Positions 26,689 through 38,251 are shown, counted from the stretch's first letter. The stretch: DNA of 64,000 nucleotides from Oharaeibacter diazotrophicus (GCF_004362745.1 NZ_SNXY01000007.1:248001-312000); one strand, 5' to 3'. The notes: generated by a model from the sequence alone, not told the origin. Program-made: numbers and translations.

Positions 26689-27864
26689 ATGACGACGACC
26701 GCCGCTCCGGCCACCAAGCCGGCGAACCCTCATTTTTCCTCCGGCCCCTGCGCGAAGCGCCCGGGATGGTCCGTCGAGGTTCTGAAGGGAGCGGCCCTCG
26801 GCCGGTCCCACCGTGCCAAGATCGGCAAGACCAAGCTCCAGGAAGCGATCGACCTGACGCGCGACGTGCTGCGCGTGCCGGCGGACTACCGCATCGGCAT
26901 CGTGCCGGCGTCGGACACCGGCGCGGTCGAGATGGCGCTGTGGTCGCTGCTCGGCGCCCGCCCGGTCGACCTGCTCGCCTGGGAGTCGTTCGGCTCCGGC
27001 TGGGTCACCGACGTCGTCAAGCAGCTGAAGCTGCCGAACGCCCGTGAATTCAAGGCCGGCTACGGCCTGCTGCCCGATCTCGCCCAGGTCAACTTCGACC
27101 ACGACGTGGTCTTCACCTGGAACGGCACCACCTCGGGCGTCCGCGTCCCGAACGCCGACTTCATCCCCGCCGACCGCGAGGGCCTGACGATCTGCGACGC
27201 CACCTCGGCGGCCTTCGCCCAGGAGCTCGATTTCGCCAAGCTCGACGTCGTCACCTTCTCCTGGCAGAAGGTGCTGGGCGGCGAGGCGGCCCACGGCATG
27301 CTGATCCTGTCGCCGCGCGCCGTCGAGCGGCTCGAGAGCTACAAGCCGGCCTGGCCGCTGCCGAAGATCTTCCGCCTGACCTCGGGCGGCAAGCTGATCG
27401 AGGGCATCTTCAAGGGCGAGACCATCAACACGCCGTCGATGCTCGCGGTCGAGGACTATCTCGACGCCCTGAAGTGGGCGCAGTCGATCGGCGGCCTACC
27501 GGCGCTGGTCGCCCGCGCCGACGCCAACACCAAGGTGCTGGCCGACTGGGTCGCCCGCACCGACCACGTCGACTTCCTCGCCAAGGATCCGGCGACGCGC
27601 TCGAACACCTCGGTCTGCCTGACCTTCGTCGATCCGGCGATCGCCGCGCTCGACGACGCCGGCCAGCAGGCCTTCGTCAAGGCCTTCACCGCCGCCCTCG
27701 AGAAGGAGGGTGTCGCCTACGACATCGCCTCCTACCGCGACGCCCCCCCGGGCCTCAGGATCTGGTGCGGTGCCACCGTCGAGACCTCCGACCTCGAGGC
27801 GCTGACGCCGTGGCTCGACCACGTCTTCGCCAAGACCAAGGCCGGGCTCGCCCTGGCGGCGTGA
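26689..27864 (+). CDS. serC: Phosphoserine aminotransferase
   Basis: 391 aa. The PLP enzyme of serine biosynthesis converting 3-phosphohydroxypyruvate and glutamate to phosphoserine; it also acts in the pyridoxine pathway in many bacteria. [15 protein letters not shown] at the N-terminus and [10 protein letters not shown] are typical of the alphaproteobacterial SerC type. The PLP lysine is in [14 protein letters not shown] (K194 by count), after DATSAAF. It is preceded by the serC leader candidate and separated from serA by one unknown gene. Confidence 0.97.
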   Translation: MTTTAAPATKPANPHFSSGPCAKRPGWSVEVLKGAALGRSHRAKIGKTKLQEAIDLTRDVLRVPADYRIGIVPASDTGAVEMALWSLLGARPVDLLAWESFGSGWVTDVVKQLKLPNAREFKAGYGLLPDLAQVNFDHDVVFTWNGTTSGVRVPNADFIPADREGLTICDATSAAFAQELDFAKLDVVTFSWQKVLGGEAAHGMLILSPRAVERLESYKPAWPLPKIFRLTSGGKLIEGIFKGETINTPSMLAVEDYLDALKWAQSIGGLPALVARADANTKVLADWVARTDHVDFLAKDPATRSNTSVCLTFVDPAIAALDDAGQQAFVKAFTAALEKEGVAYDIASYRDAPPGLRIWCGATVETSDLEALTPWLDHVFAKTKAGLALAA

Positions 27865-27888
27865 GGCGCGAAGGCGCGGCGAGGCGGG

Positions 27889-28380
27889 ATGACGACGATC
27901 CATCGTGTCGACACCCCGCTCGGTCCGGTGACCCTGGTGGTCGCCGCCGAACCCGGGATCGGAGAAGCCGGGGTCGAGGTCGCGGCCCGAGAGGTCGCCG
28001 TCGACCTGCCCGCGGGACTGCGGTGCGACCACGTCGGCCGGCTCGCCGTCCTTGTTCCCGCCGGTGACCGGCCCGTGACGGCGACCTTCGCCGTCGCCGG
28101 GACGGGGACCGGCGATCCGGAGCCCGGCGAACGCCTCGTCTGCCTGCGCTTCCACCGCGACCGGACCAGCCTCGCCCTCGCGTGCCGCGAGGACCCGATC
28201 GTCCCCGGGTCCGACATCCCCTTCACCGCCGCGATCGACGTCGGAGCCACGGGCCTCGTCGTCGCGATCGGCGGGAGACGAGACCGCGCCGTGGCGATCG
28301 ACTTCGCCCTGGCCTTCGCTTCGGGCGTCGACCCGGACGACCTGTCCACCTGGTTCGCCGTCGACCGCGCCCTGCCGTGA
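27889..28380 (+). CDS. Hypothetical protein between serC and serA
   Basis: 163 aa. It starts 24 bp after serC behind GAGGCGGG and ends 23 bp before serA, so it looks like a member of the operon. No signal peptide, membrane segment or motif is recognised. The sequence is dominated by short beta-type segments (GPVTLVVAAEPG, RLAVLVPAGDRPVTATFAVAG), with two cysteines (LRCDH, LACRED) and a C-terminal FASGVDPDDLSTWFAVDRAL. Third codon positions are strongly GC, as in neighbours, and the reading frame fits the gap exactly. I do not recognise the family. Confidence 0.65.
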   Translation: MTTIHRVDTPLGPVTLVVAAEPGIGEAGVEVAAREVAVDLPAGLRCDHVGRLAVLVPAGDRPVTATFAVAGTGTGDPEPGERLVCLRFHRDRTSLALACREDPIVPGSDIPFTAAIDVGATGLVVAIGGRRDRAVAIDFALAFASGVDPDDLSTWFAVDRALP

Positions 28381-28403
28381 CCCCTGCACCGAAAGAGACC
28401 CCC

Positions 28404-29987
28404 ATGGCCCCCCGCGTCCTCATCTCCGACAAGCTCTCCCCCACCGCCGTCCAGATCTTCAAGGACCGCGGCGTCGAGGTCGACTACCAGCCCGATCTCG
28501 GCAAGGACAAGGACAAGCTGTTCGCCATCATCGGCAACTACGACGGCCTCGCGATCCGGTCCGCGACCAAGGTCACCGAGAAGATCATCTCGGCGGCCAA
28601 GAACCTGAAGGTGATCGGCCGCGCCGGCATCGGCGTCGACAACGTCGACGTGCCCGCGGCGACCGCCAAGGGCGTGATCGTCATGAACACGCCGTTCGGC
28701 AACTCGATCACCACCGCCGAGCACGCCATCGCCATGATGTTCGCGCTCGCCCGCCAGATCCCCGAGGCCAACGCCTCCACCCATGCCGGCAAGTGGGAGA
28801 AGAACCGCTTCATGGGCGTCGAGCTGACGTCGAAGACGCTCGGCGTGATCGGCTGCGGCAACATCGGCTCGATCGTCGCCGAGCGCGCCATCGGCCTCAG
28901 GATGCACGTGGTCGCCTACGACCCGTTCCTGTCGGCCGAGCGCGCCGTCGATCTCGGCGTCGAGAAGGTCGAACTCGACGAGCTGTTCCGCCGCGCCGAC
29001 TTCATCACGCTGCACACGCCGCTGACCGACAAGACGCGCAACATCATCGACATCTCGGCGATCCTGAAGATGAAGAAGGGCGTCAGGATCATCAACTGCG
29101 CCCGCGGCGGCCTGATCGTCGAGGCCGACCTCAAGGCCGCCCTCGACAGCGGCCACGTCGCCGGCGCCGCGCTCGACGTCTTCGAGGTCGAGCCGGCCAC
29201 CGAGCACCCGCTATTCGGCCATCCGAACGTGGTCTGCACCCCGCACCTCGGCGCCTCCACCACGGAAGCCCAGGAGAACGTGGCGCTGCAGGTCGCCGAG
29301 CAGATGGCCGACTACCTGATCAAGGGTGCGGTGCAGAACGCCCTCAACATGCCCTCGATCACCGCCGACGAGGCACCGCGGCTGACGCCCTTCGTCAAAC
29401 TCGCCGAGCAGCTCGGCTCCTTCGCCGGCCAGCTCACCGAGGAGGGCATCAAGGGCATCCGCATCGAGTACGAGGGCGACGTCGCCGGCATGAACACCCG
29501 CGCGCTCACCGCCGCGGCGCTCACCGGCGTGCTCCGGCCGCTGCTGCAGACCGTCAACATGGTCTCGGCGCCGATCATGGCCAAGGAGCGCGGCATCCAG
29601 GTCTCGGAGCTCCGCCGCGAGAGCGCCGAGAACTACGACAGCCTGATCCGCCTCGTGGTGATCACCGACCGCGAGCGCGCCGTCGCCGGCACCGTCTTCG
29701 CCGACGGCCGCCCGCGCATCGTCGAGATCAAGGGCATCAAGATGGAGGCGGAGTTCGCCCCCTCGATGATCTACGTGACCAACGAGGACAAGCCGGGCTT
29801 CATCGGCCGCTTCGCCGGCCTTCTCGGCGACGCCGGCATCAACATCGCCACCTTCGCCCTCGGCCGCCACGCCCCCGGCGAGGACGCCATCTGCCTCGTC
29901 GAGGTCGACGGCGAGATCCCGGCCGAGCTGCTCGCCGAGGTCCAGGCGATCCCGGCGGTGCGCCAGGCCCGCGCGCTGACGTTCTGA
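28404..29987 (+). CDS. serA: D-3-phosphoglycerate dehydrogenase
   Basis: 527 aa, the long form. It oxidises 3-phosphoglycerate as the first step of serine synthesis. The NAD-binding motif VIGCGNIGSIVAERA is near residue 149, the catalytic Arg region NCARGGLIVEADL follows, and the catalytic His is in TPHLGASTTEAQENVA (near 280). An intervening allosteric substrate-binding domain leads to a C-terminal ACT domain (YVTNEDKPGFIGRFAGLLGD), which in other family members binds serine for feedback control. A clear terminator follows. Confidence 0.98.
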   Translation: MAPRVLISDKLSPTAVQIFKDRGVEVDYQPDLGKDKDKLFAIIGNYDGLAIRSATKVTEKIISAAKNLKVIGRAGIGVDNVDVPAATAKGVIVMNTPFGNSITTAEHAIAMMFALARQIPEANASTHAGKWEKNRFMGVELTSKTLGVIGCGNIGSIVAERAIGLRMHVVAYDPFLSAERAVDLGVEKVELDELFRRADFITLHTPLTDKTRNIIDISAILKMKKGVRIINCARGGLIVEADLKAALDSGHVAGAALDVFEVEPATEHPLFGHPNVVCTPHLGASTTEAQENVALQVAEQMADYLIKGAVQNALNMPSITADEAPRLTPFVKLAEQLGSFAGQLTEEGIKGIRIEYEGDVAGMNTRALTAAALTGVLRPLLQTVNMVSAPIMAKERGIQVSELRRESAENYDSLIRLVVITDRERAVAGTVFADGRPRIVEIKGIKMEAEFAPSMIYVTNEDKPGFIGRFAGLLGDAGINIATFALGRHAPGEDAICLVEVDGEIPAELLAEVQAIPAVRQARALTF

Positions 29988-30011
29988 TACCCGACAGATG
30001 TGAAATCGCAC

Positions 30012-30046
30012 GGCCGGGGTGGGCGACCACCCCGGCCTTCGTCGTT
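30012..30046 (+). terminator. Terminator after serA
   Basis: A GGCCGGGGTGG/CCACCCCGGCC hairpin (30012-30037) is followed by TTCGTCGTTT. It lies in the convergent gap between serA and the EamA gene on the other strand and may serve serA only. Confidence 0.75.
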
Positions 30047-30937
30047 TCAGCTCCTGCCCGTCAGCTTCCGCCAGAGCCGGCCGTCGATGGCGGCGAGGCC
30101 GGCCATGATCAGCAGCATGCCGGCCCAGTGCCGCGGCTCCAGCCGTTCGCCGAGCACGGCGACGCCGAGCAGGATGGCGCTGACCGGCACCAGGAAGGTG
30201 ACCAGCATGACGTTGGAGCCGGCGAGCGTCAGGATCCTGAAGAAGATCACGTAGGCGAGGGCGGTCGCGGCGAGCGCCAGGAACAGCACGGCGGCGACGA
30301 CGTCCGGGCCGGGCATCGGCAGTGCCAGCGGGTCCTCGAAGATCAGTGCCAGCGGGGCGACCACCACGGTCGCCATGGTGAGCTGGCCGGTGGCGGTGAC
30401 CAGCGGCGGCCGGCCGCGGAAGCGGCGCGCCCACAACGTCGAGAAGGCGTAGGACACCGTGGCGCCGAGGCAGGCGAGTTCGGCGGCGAGGTGCTCGCCG
30501 AGGCCGGCGAGGGCGCCGGCGCCGATCAGCACCGCGACGCCGACGAAGCCGAAGGCGACGCCGACGGCCTTGGGGGCGGTGATCTTCTCGTCGGTGGTCG
30601 CGGCATGCATCACCAGCACGGTCGCGATCGGCGTCATGGCGTTGAGGATCGAGGCGAGCCCGGCGCCGATGGTGCGGGTGCCGAAGAAGATCAGCGCGAA
30701 GGGCACAACGTTGTTGAGGAGGCCCATCACCGCGAAGTCGCGCAGGCTGCGGGCGTCGAGCGGCAGCCGGCGGCCGGTGGCGGCGAGCACGAGGTTGAGC
30801 GCGACCGCGGCCAGCAGCACGCGCACGAACACCAGCGTGAACGGCGGAATCGACGGCGCGGCGATCCGGGCGGTGAGGAAGGATCCGCCCCAGAGCAGCG
30901 AGAGCAGGATCAGCAGCAGCCAGGCGGTACGGGACAC
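30047..30937 (-). CDS. EamA/DMT family transporter
   Basis: 296 aa with ten predicted membrane helices, in the two-fold repeated EamA arrangement. The start MSRTAWLLLILLSLLWGGSFL contains the usual first-helix WGGSF motif, and the second half begins with a similar segment (LACLGATVSYAFSTLWARRF). Drug/metabolite transporters of this type export small molecules; the substrate cannot be predicted. It is 75 bp downstream of a second EamA gene on the same strand. Confidence 0.92.
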   Translation of the reverse strand: MSRTAWLLLILLSLLWGGSFLTARIAAPSIPPFTLVFVRVLLAAVALNLVLAATGRRLPLDARSLRDFAVMGLLNNVVPFALIFFGTRTIGAGLASILNAMTPIATVLVMHAATTDEKITAPKAVGVAFGFVGVAVLIGAGALAGLGEHLAAELACLGATVSYAFSTLWARRFRGRPPLVTATGQLTMATVVVAPLALIFEDPLALPMPGPDVVAAVLFLALAATALAYVIFFRILTLAGSNVMLVTFLVPVSAILLGVAVLGERLEPRHWAGMLLIMAGLAAIDGRLWRKLTGRS

Positions 30938-31012
30938 GGACGATCTCCAGCGGTCGGCGCGACCGGTAGGTGCGACGGCGGCGGCGGGCGCGCCACCCGA
31001 TATCCGCGCCGG

Positions 31013-31933
31013 TCAGCCGGCGCGCGGACGGCCGACCCGCTCGGCGAACAGGATGCCGCCGAGCACCAGCGCCAGCGCCGCGGCGTGATAGGCGTGGAAC
31101 GCCTCGCCGAGCACGACGACCGCGAGCACCGAGGCGAACACCGGGATCAGGTTGACGAAGACGCCGGCACGGCCGGGGCCGATCAACTCGACCCCGCGCA
31201 CGAAGAAGATCTGGCTCAGCACCGACGGGAAGACGGCGCAGTAGGCGACGGTCGCCCAGCCGATCGCCGAGGGGGCGTGGAAGGCGCCGAGCGCGATCTC
31301 GGCGCCGAGCAGCGGCAGCGAGGTGACGAAGGCGGCGATCGAGAGGCCGGCGAAGAAGGACAGTCCCGCCACCGCCGGCCGGTCGGGCAGCAGCACCGTG
31401 TAGACGGCGTAGACCACGCAGGCGCCGACCATCAGCACGTCGCCGACGTTGAAGTCGAGCCCGGCGAGGGTGGCGAGGTCGCCCTTGGCGGCGAGCACGG
31501 CGACGCCGACCAGCGTCGCGACCATGCCGATCACCTGCGCCGGCCGCGCCGGCGTTCCCCGCCACAGGAAGGCGAGCACGAAGACGAGGCCGGGGATGCC
31601 GCCCTGGATGATGCCGATGTTGACCGCCGCGGTGTAGTGGGCGGCGACATAGTAGAAGGCGTTGAAGGCGGTGAAGCCGAGCGTGCCCATCAGCGCGACG
31701 TAGGGCAGCCGGTGGCGCAGCACCGGCCAGTCGCGCCGGAGCGCGCCGCGCGCGATCACCGGCAGCAGGACCATGACGCCGAGCCAGCGCAGCGCCGTCA
31801 GCGCCATCGGCGACACCTCGCCGACCGCGATCCGGCTGGCGATCACGTTGCCCGCCCAGAACAGGCTGGCGCCGGCGAGCACGACATAGGGGTTGTCGTA
31901 GAGGCGGCGGGCGAGTCGGGGGGGCAGGGTCAT
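31013..31933 (-). CDS. EamA/DMT family transporter
   Basis: 306 aa, ten predicted membrane helices. The start at 31933 (MTLPPRLARRLYDNPYVVLA) gives a short cytoplasmic tail and then the first-helix motif LFWAGNVIASRIAVGE; the longer frame runs into the GGDEF gene and is rejected. The second half begins VLMVGACVVYAVYTVLL. It differs enough from the downstream EamA protein that they are not a recent duplication. Substrate unknown. Confidence 0.92.
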   Translation of the reverse strand: MTLPPRLARRLYDNPYVVLAGASLFWAGNVIASRIAVGEVSPMALTALRWLGVMVLLPVIARGALRRDWPVLRHRLPYVALMGTLGFTAFNAFYYVAAHYTAAVNIGIIQGGIPGLVFVLAFLWRGTPARPAQVIGMVATLVGVAVLAAKGDLATLAGLDFNVGDVLMVGACVVYAVYTVLLPDRPAVAGLSFFAGLSIAAFVTSLPLLGAEIALGAFHAPSAIGWATVAYCAVFPSVLSQIFFVRGVELIGPGRAGVFVNLIPVFASVLAVVVLGEAFHAYHAAALALVLGGILFAERVGRPRAG

Positions 31934-32015
31934 GGCGTCTCCGCGGAAGGCGCCCTTGATAGCGGCCTGGCGGCCGAACGGCCACCGCGAATCCGGCCCC
32001 GTCCGACCGAAGCCG

Positions 32016-33920
<1,905 letters not shown>

Positions 33921-34042
33921 GGGCGCCCCGTTCTGCCTTCGTGTTTCCCGTGTATACCGTTTCGCTTTCGGATCCGTTACGATGTGGTGGAAATTCGTCC
34001 GGACCGGCCGGGAGCTGCGGTCGACAACAGGGGCAGGGGATC

Positions 34043-34357
34043 ATGGTCGCGAGGGGATCGGCGAGCGTCGTGCTGGCCGCGGTGGTGCTGGCGGAGGCTT
34101 GCGTGGCGGCGTCGGCGGCGCTGCCGCCGTGGTACCAGCGGGCGCGGGAGTTCGAGGCCGTGGTTTCGGCCGTCGCCGACATCAGCGCCCCCGACGTGAT
34201 CGAGAAGGTGGAGTACGTCGAGATCGACCTCTACCGCGTCACCTACGGCCATTGCGCCGTGGCGGCCTGGATCCGCGACGTGCCGGCGCCGGAGGGCCAG
34301 TCGGCGATGGTGGGGCCGCGTCAGTTCAAGGTGGAGCTCGGCACGCCGAAGTGCTGA
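34043..34357 (+). CDS. Small secreted hypothetical protein
   Basis: 104 aa. The signal peptide (VARGSASVVLAAVVLAEACVAASA) is followed by an 80-residue mature part with PPWYQRAREFEAVVSAVAD, VEYVEIDLYRVTYGHCAVAAWI and a terminal Cys (ELGTPKC). Two mature cysteines may pair. It resembles small periplasmic proteins annotated as hypothetical in Rhizobiales, but I cannot name a family. It stands alone between the divergent GGDEF gene and purA. Confidence 0.7.
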   Translation: MVARGSASVVLAAVVLAEACVAASAALPPWYQRAREFEAVVSAVADISAPDVIEKVEYVEIDLYRVTYGHCAVAAWIRDVPAPEGQSAMVGPRQFKVELGTPKC

Positions 34358-34399
34358 GCCGCCGGCGCCGGTCAGACCAAGTGAGGCATGCGCTCGTGC

Positions 34400-34428
34400 T
34401 TGGATTGGTCGGCCGGGACGACTATAGT
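34400..34428 (+). promoter_or_regulatory. Probable promoter of purA
   Basis: TTGGAT (34400-34405), exactly 17 bp, then TATAGT (34423-34428), about 115 bp upstream of purA. A strong hairpin with a T run begins only 9 bp downstream of this -10 box. Confidence 0.55.
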
Positions 34429-34436
34429 CCGGCCAG

Positions 34437-34463
34437 CCCCGATGCCCCCGGCATCGGGGTTTT
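34437..34463 (+). terminator. Hairpin with T run in the purA leader
   Basis: A perfect CCCCGATGCC/GGCATCGGGG stem with a 3-nt loop, followed by TTTT. It either terminates transcription from the small secreted protein gene upstream or forms a 5'-end hairpin in the purA transcript. Confidence 0.7.
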
Positions 34464-34544
34464 CCGTGCGGACGGCTCCCCCCGAACAGAGAAGCGCCGC
34501 CGCCGGACGTGGTTCAGGCAGAGAAGAACGGGACCGGTCGGCCG

Positions 34545-35840
34545 ATGGCGAACGTAGTCGTGGTGGGCTCCCAGTGGGGAGACGAAGGCAAGGGCAAGAT
34601 CGTCGACTGGCTGTCCGAGCGGGCCGACGTCGTCGTCCGATTCCAGGGCGGCCACAACGCCGGCCACACGCTCGTCATCGACGGGGTGTCCTACAAGCTG
34701 TCGCTGCTGCCCTCGGGCGTGGTGCGTCCCGGCAAGCTGTCGGTGATCGGCAACGGCGTCGTCGTCGACCCGCACGCCTTCAAGCGCGAGGTCACGCGGA
34801 TCGCCGAACAGGGCGTCACCGTCGGCCCGGACCGCCTGCGCATCGCCGAGAACGCCAGCCTGATCCTGTCGCTGCACCGCGAACTCGACGAACTGCGCGA
34901 GAATTCCGCCGCGGCCGGCACCAAGATCGGCACCACGAAGCGCGGCATCGGCCCGGCCTACGAGGACAAGGTCGGCCGCCGCGCCATCCGCGTCATGGAC
35001 CTCGCCGACCGCGACGTGCTGACCCAGCGCATCGAGCGCCTGCTCGCCCACCACAATCCGCTCCGCCGCGGCCTCGGCCAGCCGGAGATCACGGTCGAGG
35101 CGATCCGCGAGGAGCTGCTCGAGGTCGCCGACTTCATCCTGCCCTACATGGACACGGTGTGGCGTCTGCTCGACGAGAAGCGCCGCGGCGGCGCGCGCAT
35201 CCTGTTCGAGGGCGCCCAAGGGGCGCTGCTCGACAACGACCACGGCACCTACCCCTACGTCACCTCGTCGAACACCACGGCCGGTCAGGCCGCGACCGGC
35301 TCGGGCCTCGGGCCGGGTGCGCTCGACTACGTGCTCGGCATCACCAAGGCTTACACCACCCGCGTCGGCGAGGGCCCGTTCCCGACCGAGCTGACCGATT
35401 CCGTCGGCGACTTCCTCGGCACCCGCGGCCACGAGTTCGGCACCGTCACCGGGCGCAAGCGCCGCTGCGGCTGGTTCGACGCCGTGCTGGTGCGCCAGAC
35501 CGTGCGCTGCTCGGGCATCGACGGCATCGCGCTGACCAAGCTCGACGTGCTCGACGGCCTCGACGAGATCAAGATCTGCGTCGCCTACGAGCTCGACGGC
35601 CGCACGATCGACTACCTCCCGGCCAGCCAGGAGGCCCAGGCCAAGGTGGTGCCGGTCTACGAGACGATCGAGGGCTGGAGCGGGTCCACCGCCGGGGCGC
35701 GTTCGTGGGCCGACCTGCCGGCGCAGGCGATCAAGTACGTCCGCCTCGTCGAGGAACTGATCGGCGCGCCGGTGGCGCTGCTGTCGACCAGCCCGGACCG
35801 GCTGGACACGATTCTTGTCCAGGACCCGTTTCAGGATTAA
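34545..35840 (+). CDS. purA: Adenylosuccinate synthetase
   Basis: 431 aa. A GTP-dependent ligase joining IMP and aspartate in AMP synthesis. The N-terminal motif [19 protein letters not shown] gives the catalytic Asp and P-loop. [26 protein letters not shown], and [21 protein letters not shown] complete the signature. The start at 34545 (MANVVVVGS) matches the family; the 12 codons before it are dropped. It is followed after 40 bp by the long membrane protein gene, the usual Rhizobiales order. Confidence 0.98.
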   Translation: MANVVVVGSQWGDEGKGKIVDWLSERADVVVRFQGGHNAGHTLVIDGVSYKLSLLPSGVVRPGKLSVIGNGVVVDPHAFKREVTRIAEQGVTVGPDRLRIAENASLILSLHRELDELRENSAAAGTKIGTTKRGIGPAYEDKVGRRAIRVMDLADRDVLTQRIERLLAHHNPLRRGLGQPEITVEAIREELLEVADFILPYMDTVWRLLDEKRRGGARILFEGAQGALLDNDHGTYPYVTSSNTTAGQAATGSGLGPGALDYVLGITKAYTTRVGEGPFPTELTDSVGDFLGTRGHEFGTVTGRKRRCGWFDAVLVRQTVRCSGIDGIALTKLDVLDGLDEIKICVAYELDGRTIDYLPASQEAQAKVVPVYETIEGWSGSTAGARSWADLPAQAIKYVRLVEELIGAPVALLSTSPDRLDTILVQDPFQD

Positions 35841-35880
35841 CGGTTGAGGCGCCCGGAATCCGCAGGAGAGACGCTGTTCG

Positions 35881-38175
35881 ATGGCCGACTACTACCCGGT
35901 ACTGAAGCGCGCGATCTCCTCGCTTCCCTCCAGTTCCGGAGAGGCGAGACGGGCGGTCTACGAGAAGGCGCGTCAGGCCCTCGTCCGGCAATTGCAGTCC
36001 TATGATCCCCCGCTGAGTCCGGGGGACATCACGACGCAGCGTCTCCAGCTCGAGGAATCGATCCGGCGGGTCGAGGCGGAGGTCGCCGGCGCGGCCTTCG
36101 GCCTCGGTGCTCAGGAACACGCGCCGCCGACGCCCGCGCCGCCGCCGCGGGCGGCACCGGCGGCCGCCACGCCGGCCGCGGCCGAACCGGTGCGTGCCGA
36201 GGCCGCAGCCGAGAAGCCGGCCCAGGACAAGCCCGCCGCCGCGGTCGCCGACAAGCCGGCCGCCGCGCCCGAGGCGGCGCCCGCCGCCGCCCGGCCCGCG
36301 CCGGAGAAGGCGCCGGCGCCGAAGCCCGAGCCGCCCGCCGCCGCCAAGCCGGCCCCGGCCAAGCCGGACGCCAACCAGCCGGCATCCGAAAAGGCGGCCG
36401 CCGAGAAGCCGGCCGCGCCCGCGCCCGCCAAGCCCGCCGCCGACAAGCCGGCGCCCGCCGTCGCCGCGCCGGGCCCGCAGGCCGCTGGCGAGACCACGCC
36501 GAAGCCGGCCGCCAAGAAGGTCGAGCCCGCCCCGGTGCGCGCCGAGCCCGCCGGCAAGAAGGCCGAGCCGGCGAAGCCGGCCGGTCCGGCGCCGCAGAAG
36601 GTCGCGCCGAAGCCGCAGGCGAATCAGCCCGCCGCGGAGGCGCCCGCGGCCGGCGAGCCGCGGATCGGCGCCGGCGTCGACGCTCTCGCCAAGACGCTGC
36701 GTCAGGCCGAGGCGCTCGGCGGCGCCAGTGCCAACGCCGTCCGCCACGCCCGCGACGCCATCGAGGACACCGAGCTCGAGCCGCGGCTGCCGGTGGCCGA
36801 GCCGGACAAGATCGAGCCCGGCTTCGCCGGCGCCGAACCGCGCCGCCCGGTCGTGCCGCCGCCGCCGCTCGAGGCGCCGATCGAGCCGCCGGTGCGCCGT
36901 CGCCGCCCGCTCGACGAGGCGCCGGCCGACGCGGCCGAGCCGATGTCGGCGCCCGACGGCGACCGTCGCAAGCGCATGGTGATCGCCGCCGTGGTCGCGC
37001 TGCTGCTGGTGGCCGGCGGCGCCGCGGCCTACGCGATCAGCCAGGTCGGCATCGGCCCGCTGCTCGGCGAGCGCGACACCCGTTCCGGCGCCGACGTCGC
37101 CGCGGTGCAGCCGTCCGACCAGGGCGGCGAGGCGCTGGAGCCCAAGATCCCGGACCGTCTGCCGCAGAACGGCGAGCCGATGCCGGCCGCGCCGGACGCC
37201 AAGGCCGTCGCCACCGAGCGCGTCACCGCGGTCGAGGCCGAGCCCGGCACGCCGCCGCCGCCCGCGGCGCCGGCCGAGCCCGCGAGCCCGCCCGCCGCCA
37301 CCGCGCCGACCACGGACGTCGCCGCCACCGAGCCGGTGCAGACCCCGCCCGCCGCCACCGCGCCCGCCGCGACGCCGCCGCCGGCGGAGCCGGCGACGCC
37401 CACCACGACCGAGCCCGTCGCCACCGAGCCCGTCGCACCGCCGCCGGCCGACACCGCCGGCACGCCGCCGCCCGGCGTCGACGTGCCGCCGCCGGCGTTC
37501 GCGCCACCCGAGGGCACCACCACCACGACCGAGCCGGTCACGCCCGCGGCCCCCGCGCCGACGGGCACGGACACCGCCGCGCCGGCCCCGACCACCACGA
37601 CGCCGGCCCCGGCCGCGAACCAGCCGGTGGTGCTGGTCGCCCAGCGCGCCATCCTCTACGAGGAGCCGATCCCCGGTTCGGACGGCGCCCGCGTTGAGGG
37701 GCAGGTGCTGTGGACGCTGGTCGACGAGCCGGTGCTGCCCGGCGAGGCGCCGGTGCCGCAGATCCGCGCCACCGTCGAGGTGCCGGACCGCAAGATCAAG
37801 CTGGTGCTGTCGATCCGCCGCAACACCGATCAGGCGCTGCCGGCGAGCCACATCGCCGAGATGCGCTTCGACCTGCCGTCCGACTTCCCCGGCCGCGGCA
37901 TCGACACCACTCCGGGCCTGATCCTGAAGCAGACCGAGGACGCCCGCGGCGACCCGCTGATCGGCGCCGTCGCGAAGGTGTCGGACAACCTGTTCTGGCT
38001 CGCGCTGTCCGGCGCCGATCAGGACGCGGTCCGCAACGTCGCGCTGCTCAAGGAGCGCGAGTGGATCGACGTGCCGATCCGCTACCTCAACCGCCGCCGT
38101 GCCATCCTCACCTTCGAGAAGGGCACGCCGGGCGGCGAGGTGTTCCAGCGCGCACTGGCGGCCTGGGGGCTCTGA
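35881..38175 (+). CDS. Long Ala/Pro-rich single-span membrane protein
   Basis: 764 aa in three parts. An N-terminal helical domain (residues 1-70: MADYYPVLKRAISSLPSSSG, RAVYEKARQALVRQLQ) is recognisable in Rhizobiales proteins found next to purA. A long disordered region rich in Ala, Pro, Lys and Glu (about 80-355) leads to one membrane helix (MVIAAVVALLLVAGGAAAYA, near 364-385). A second Pro/Thr/Ala-rich stretch (about 395-580) then connects to a folded C-terminal domain (about 580-764) with VEVPDRKIKLVLSIRRN, FPGRGIDTTPGLILK and LNRRRAILTFEKG. The C-terminal domain is probably periplasmic. No enzymatic motif is seen. Function unknown. Confidence 0.85.
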   Translation: MADYYPVLKRAISSLPSSSGEARRAVYEKARQALVRQLQSYDPPLSPGDITTQRLQLEESIRRVEAEVAGAAFGLGAQEHAPPTPAPPPRAAPAAATPAAAEPVRAEAAAEKPAQDKPAAAVADKPAAAPEAAPAAARPAPEKAPAPKPEPPAAAKPAPAKPDANQPASEKAAAEKPAAPAPAKPAADKPAPAVAAPGPQAAGETTPKPAAKKVEPAPVRAEPAGKKAEPAKPAGPAPQKVAPKPQANQPAAEAPAAGEPRIGAGVDALAKTLRQAEALGGASANAVRHARDAIEDTELEPRLPVAEPDKIEPGFAGAEPRRPVVPPPPLEAPIEPPVRRRRPLDEAPADAAEPMSAPDGDRRKRMVIAAVVALLLVAGGAAAYAISQVGIGPLLGERDTRSGADVAAVQPSDQGGEALEPKIPDRLPQNGEPMPAAPDAKAVATERVTAVEAEPGTPPPPAAPAEPASPPAATAPTTDVAATEPVQTPPAATAPAATPPPAEPATPTTTEPVATEPVAPPPADTAGTPPPGVDVPPPAFAPPEGTTTTTEPVTPAAPAPTGTDTAAPAPTTTTPAPAANQPVVLVAQRAILYEEPIPGSDGARVEGQVLWTLVDEPVLPGEAPVPQIRATVEVPDRKIKLVLSIRRNTDQALPASHIAEMRFDLPSDFPGRGIDTTPGLILKQTEDARGDPLIGAVAKVSDNLFWLALSGADQDAVRNVALLKEREWIDVPIRYLNRRRAILTFEKGTPGGEVFQRALAAWGL

Positions 38176-38251
38176 TCCCGGCCGCCCGCGTCGCGCGGGC
38201 GGCCGCGCTTGCCCCGCCGCCGGCCCTTTGCGGGCGACGGGGTCCGCCGTC

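Noticed and set aside
36100-37620. Ala/Pro-rich stretch as a DNA repeat array or CRISPR
   Set aside because: The repeats are irregular at DNA level, with no conserved unit or spacers. They are low-complexity coding sequence in an uninterrupted frame.
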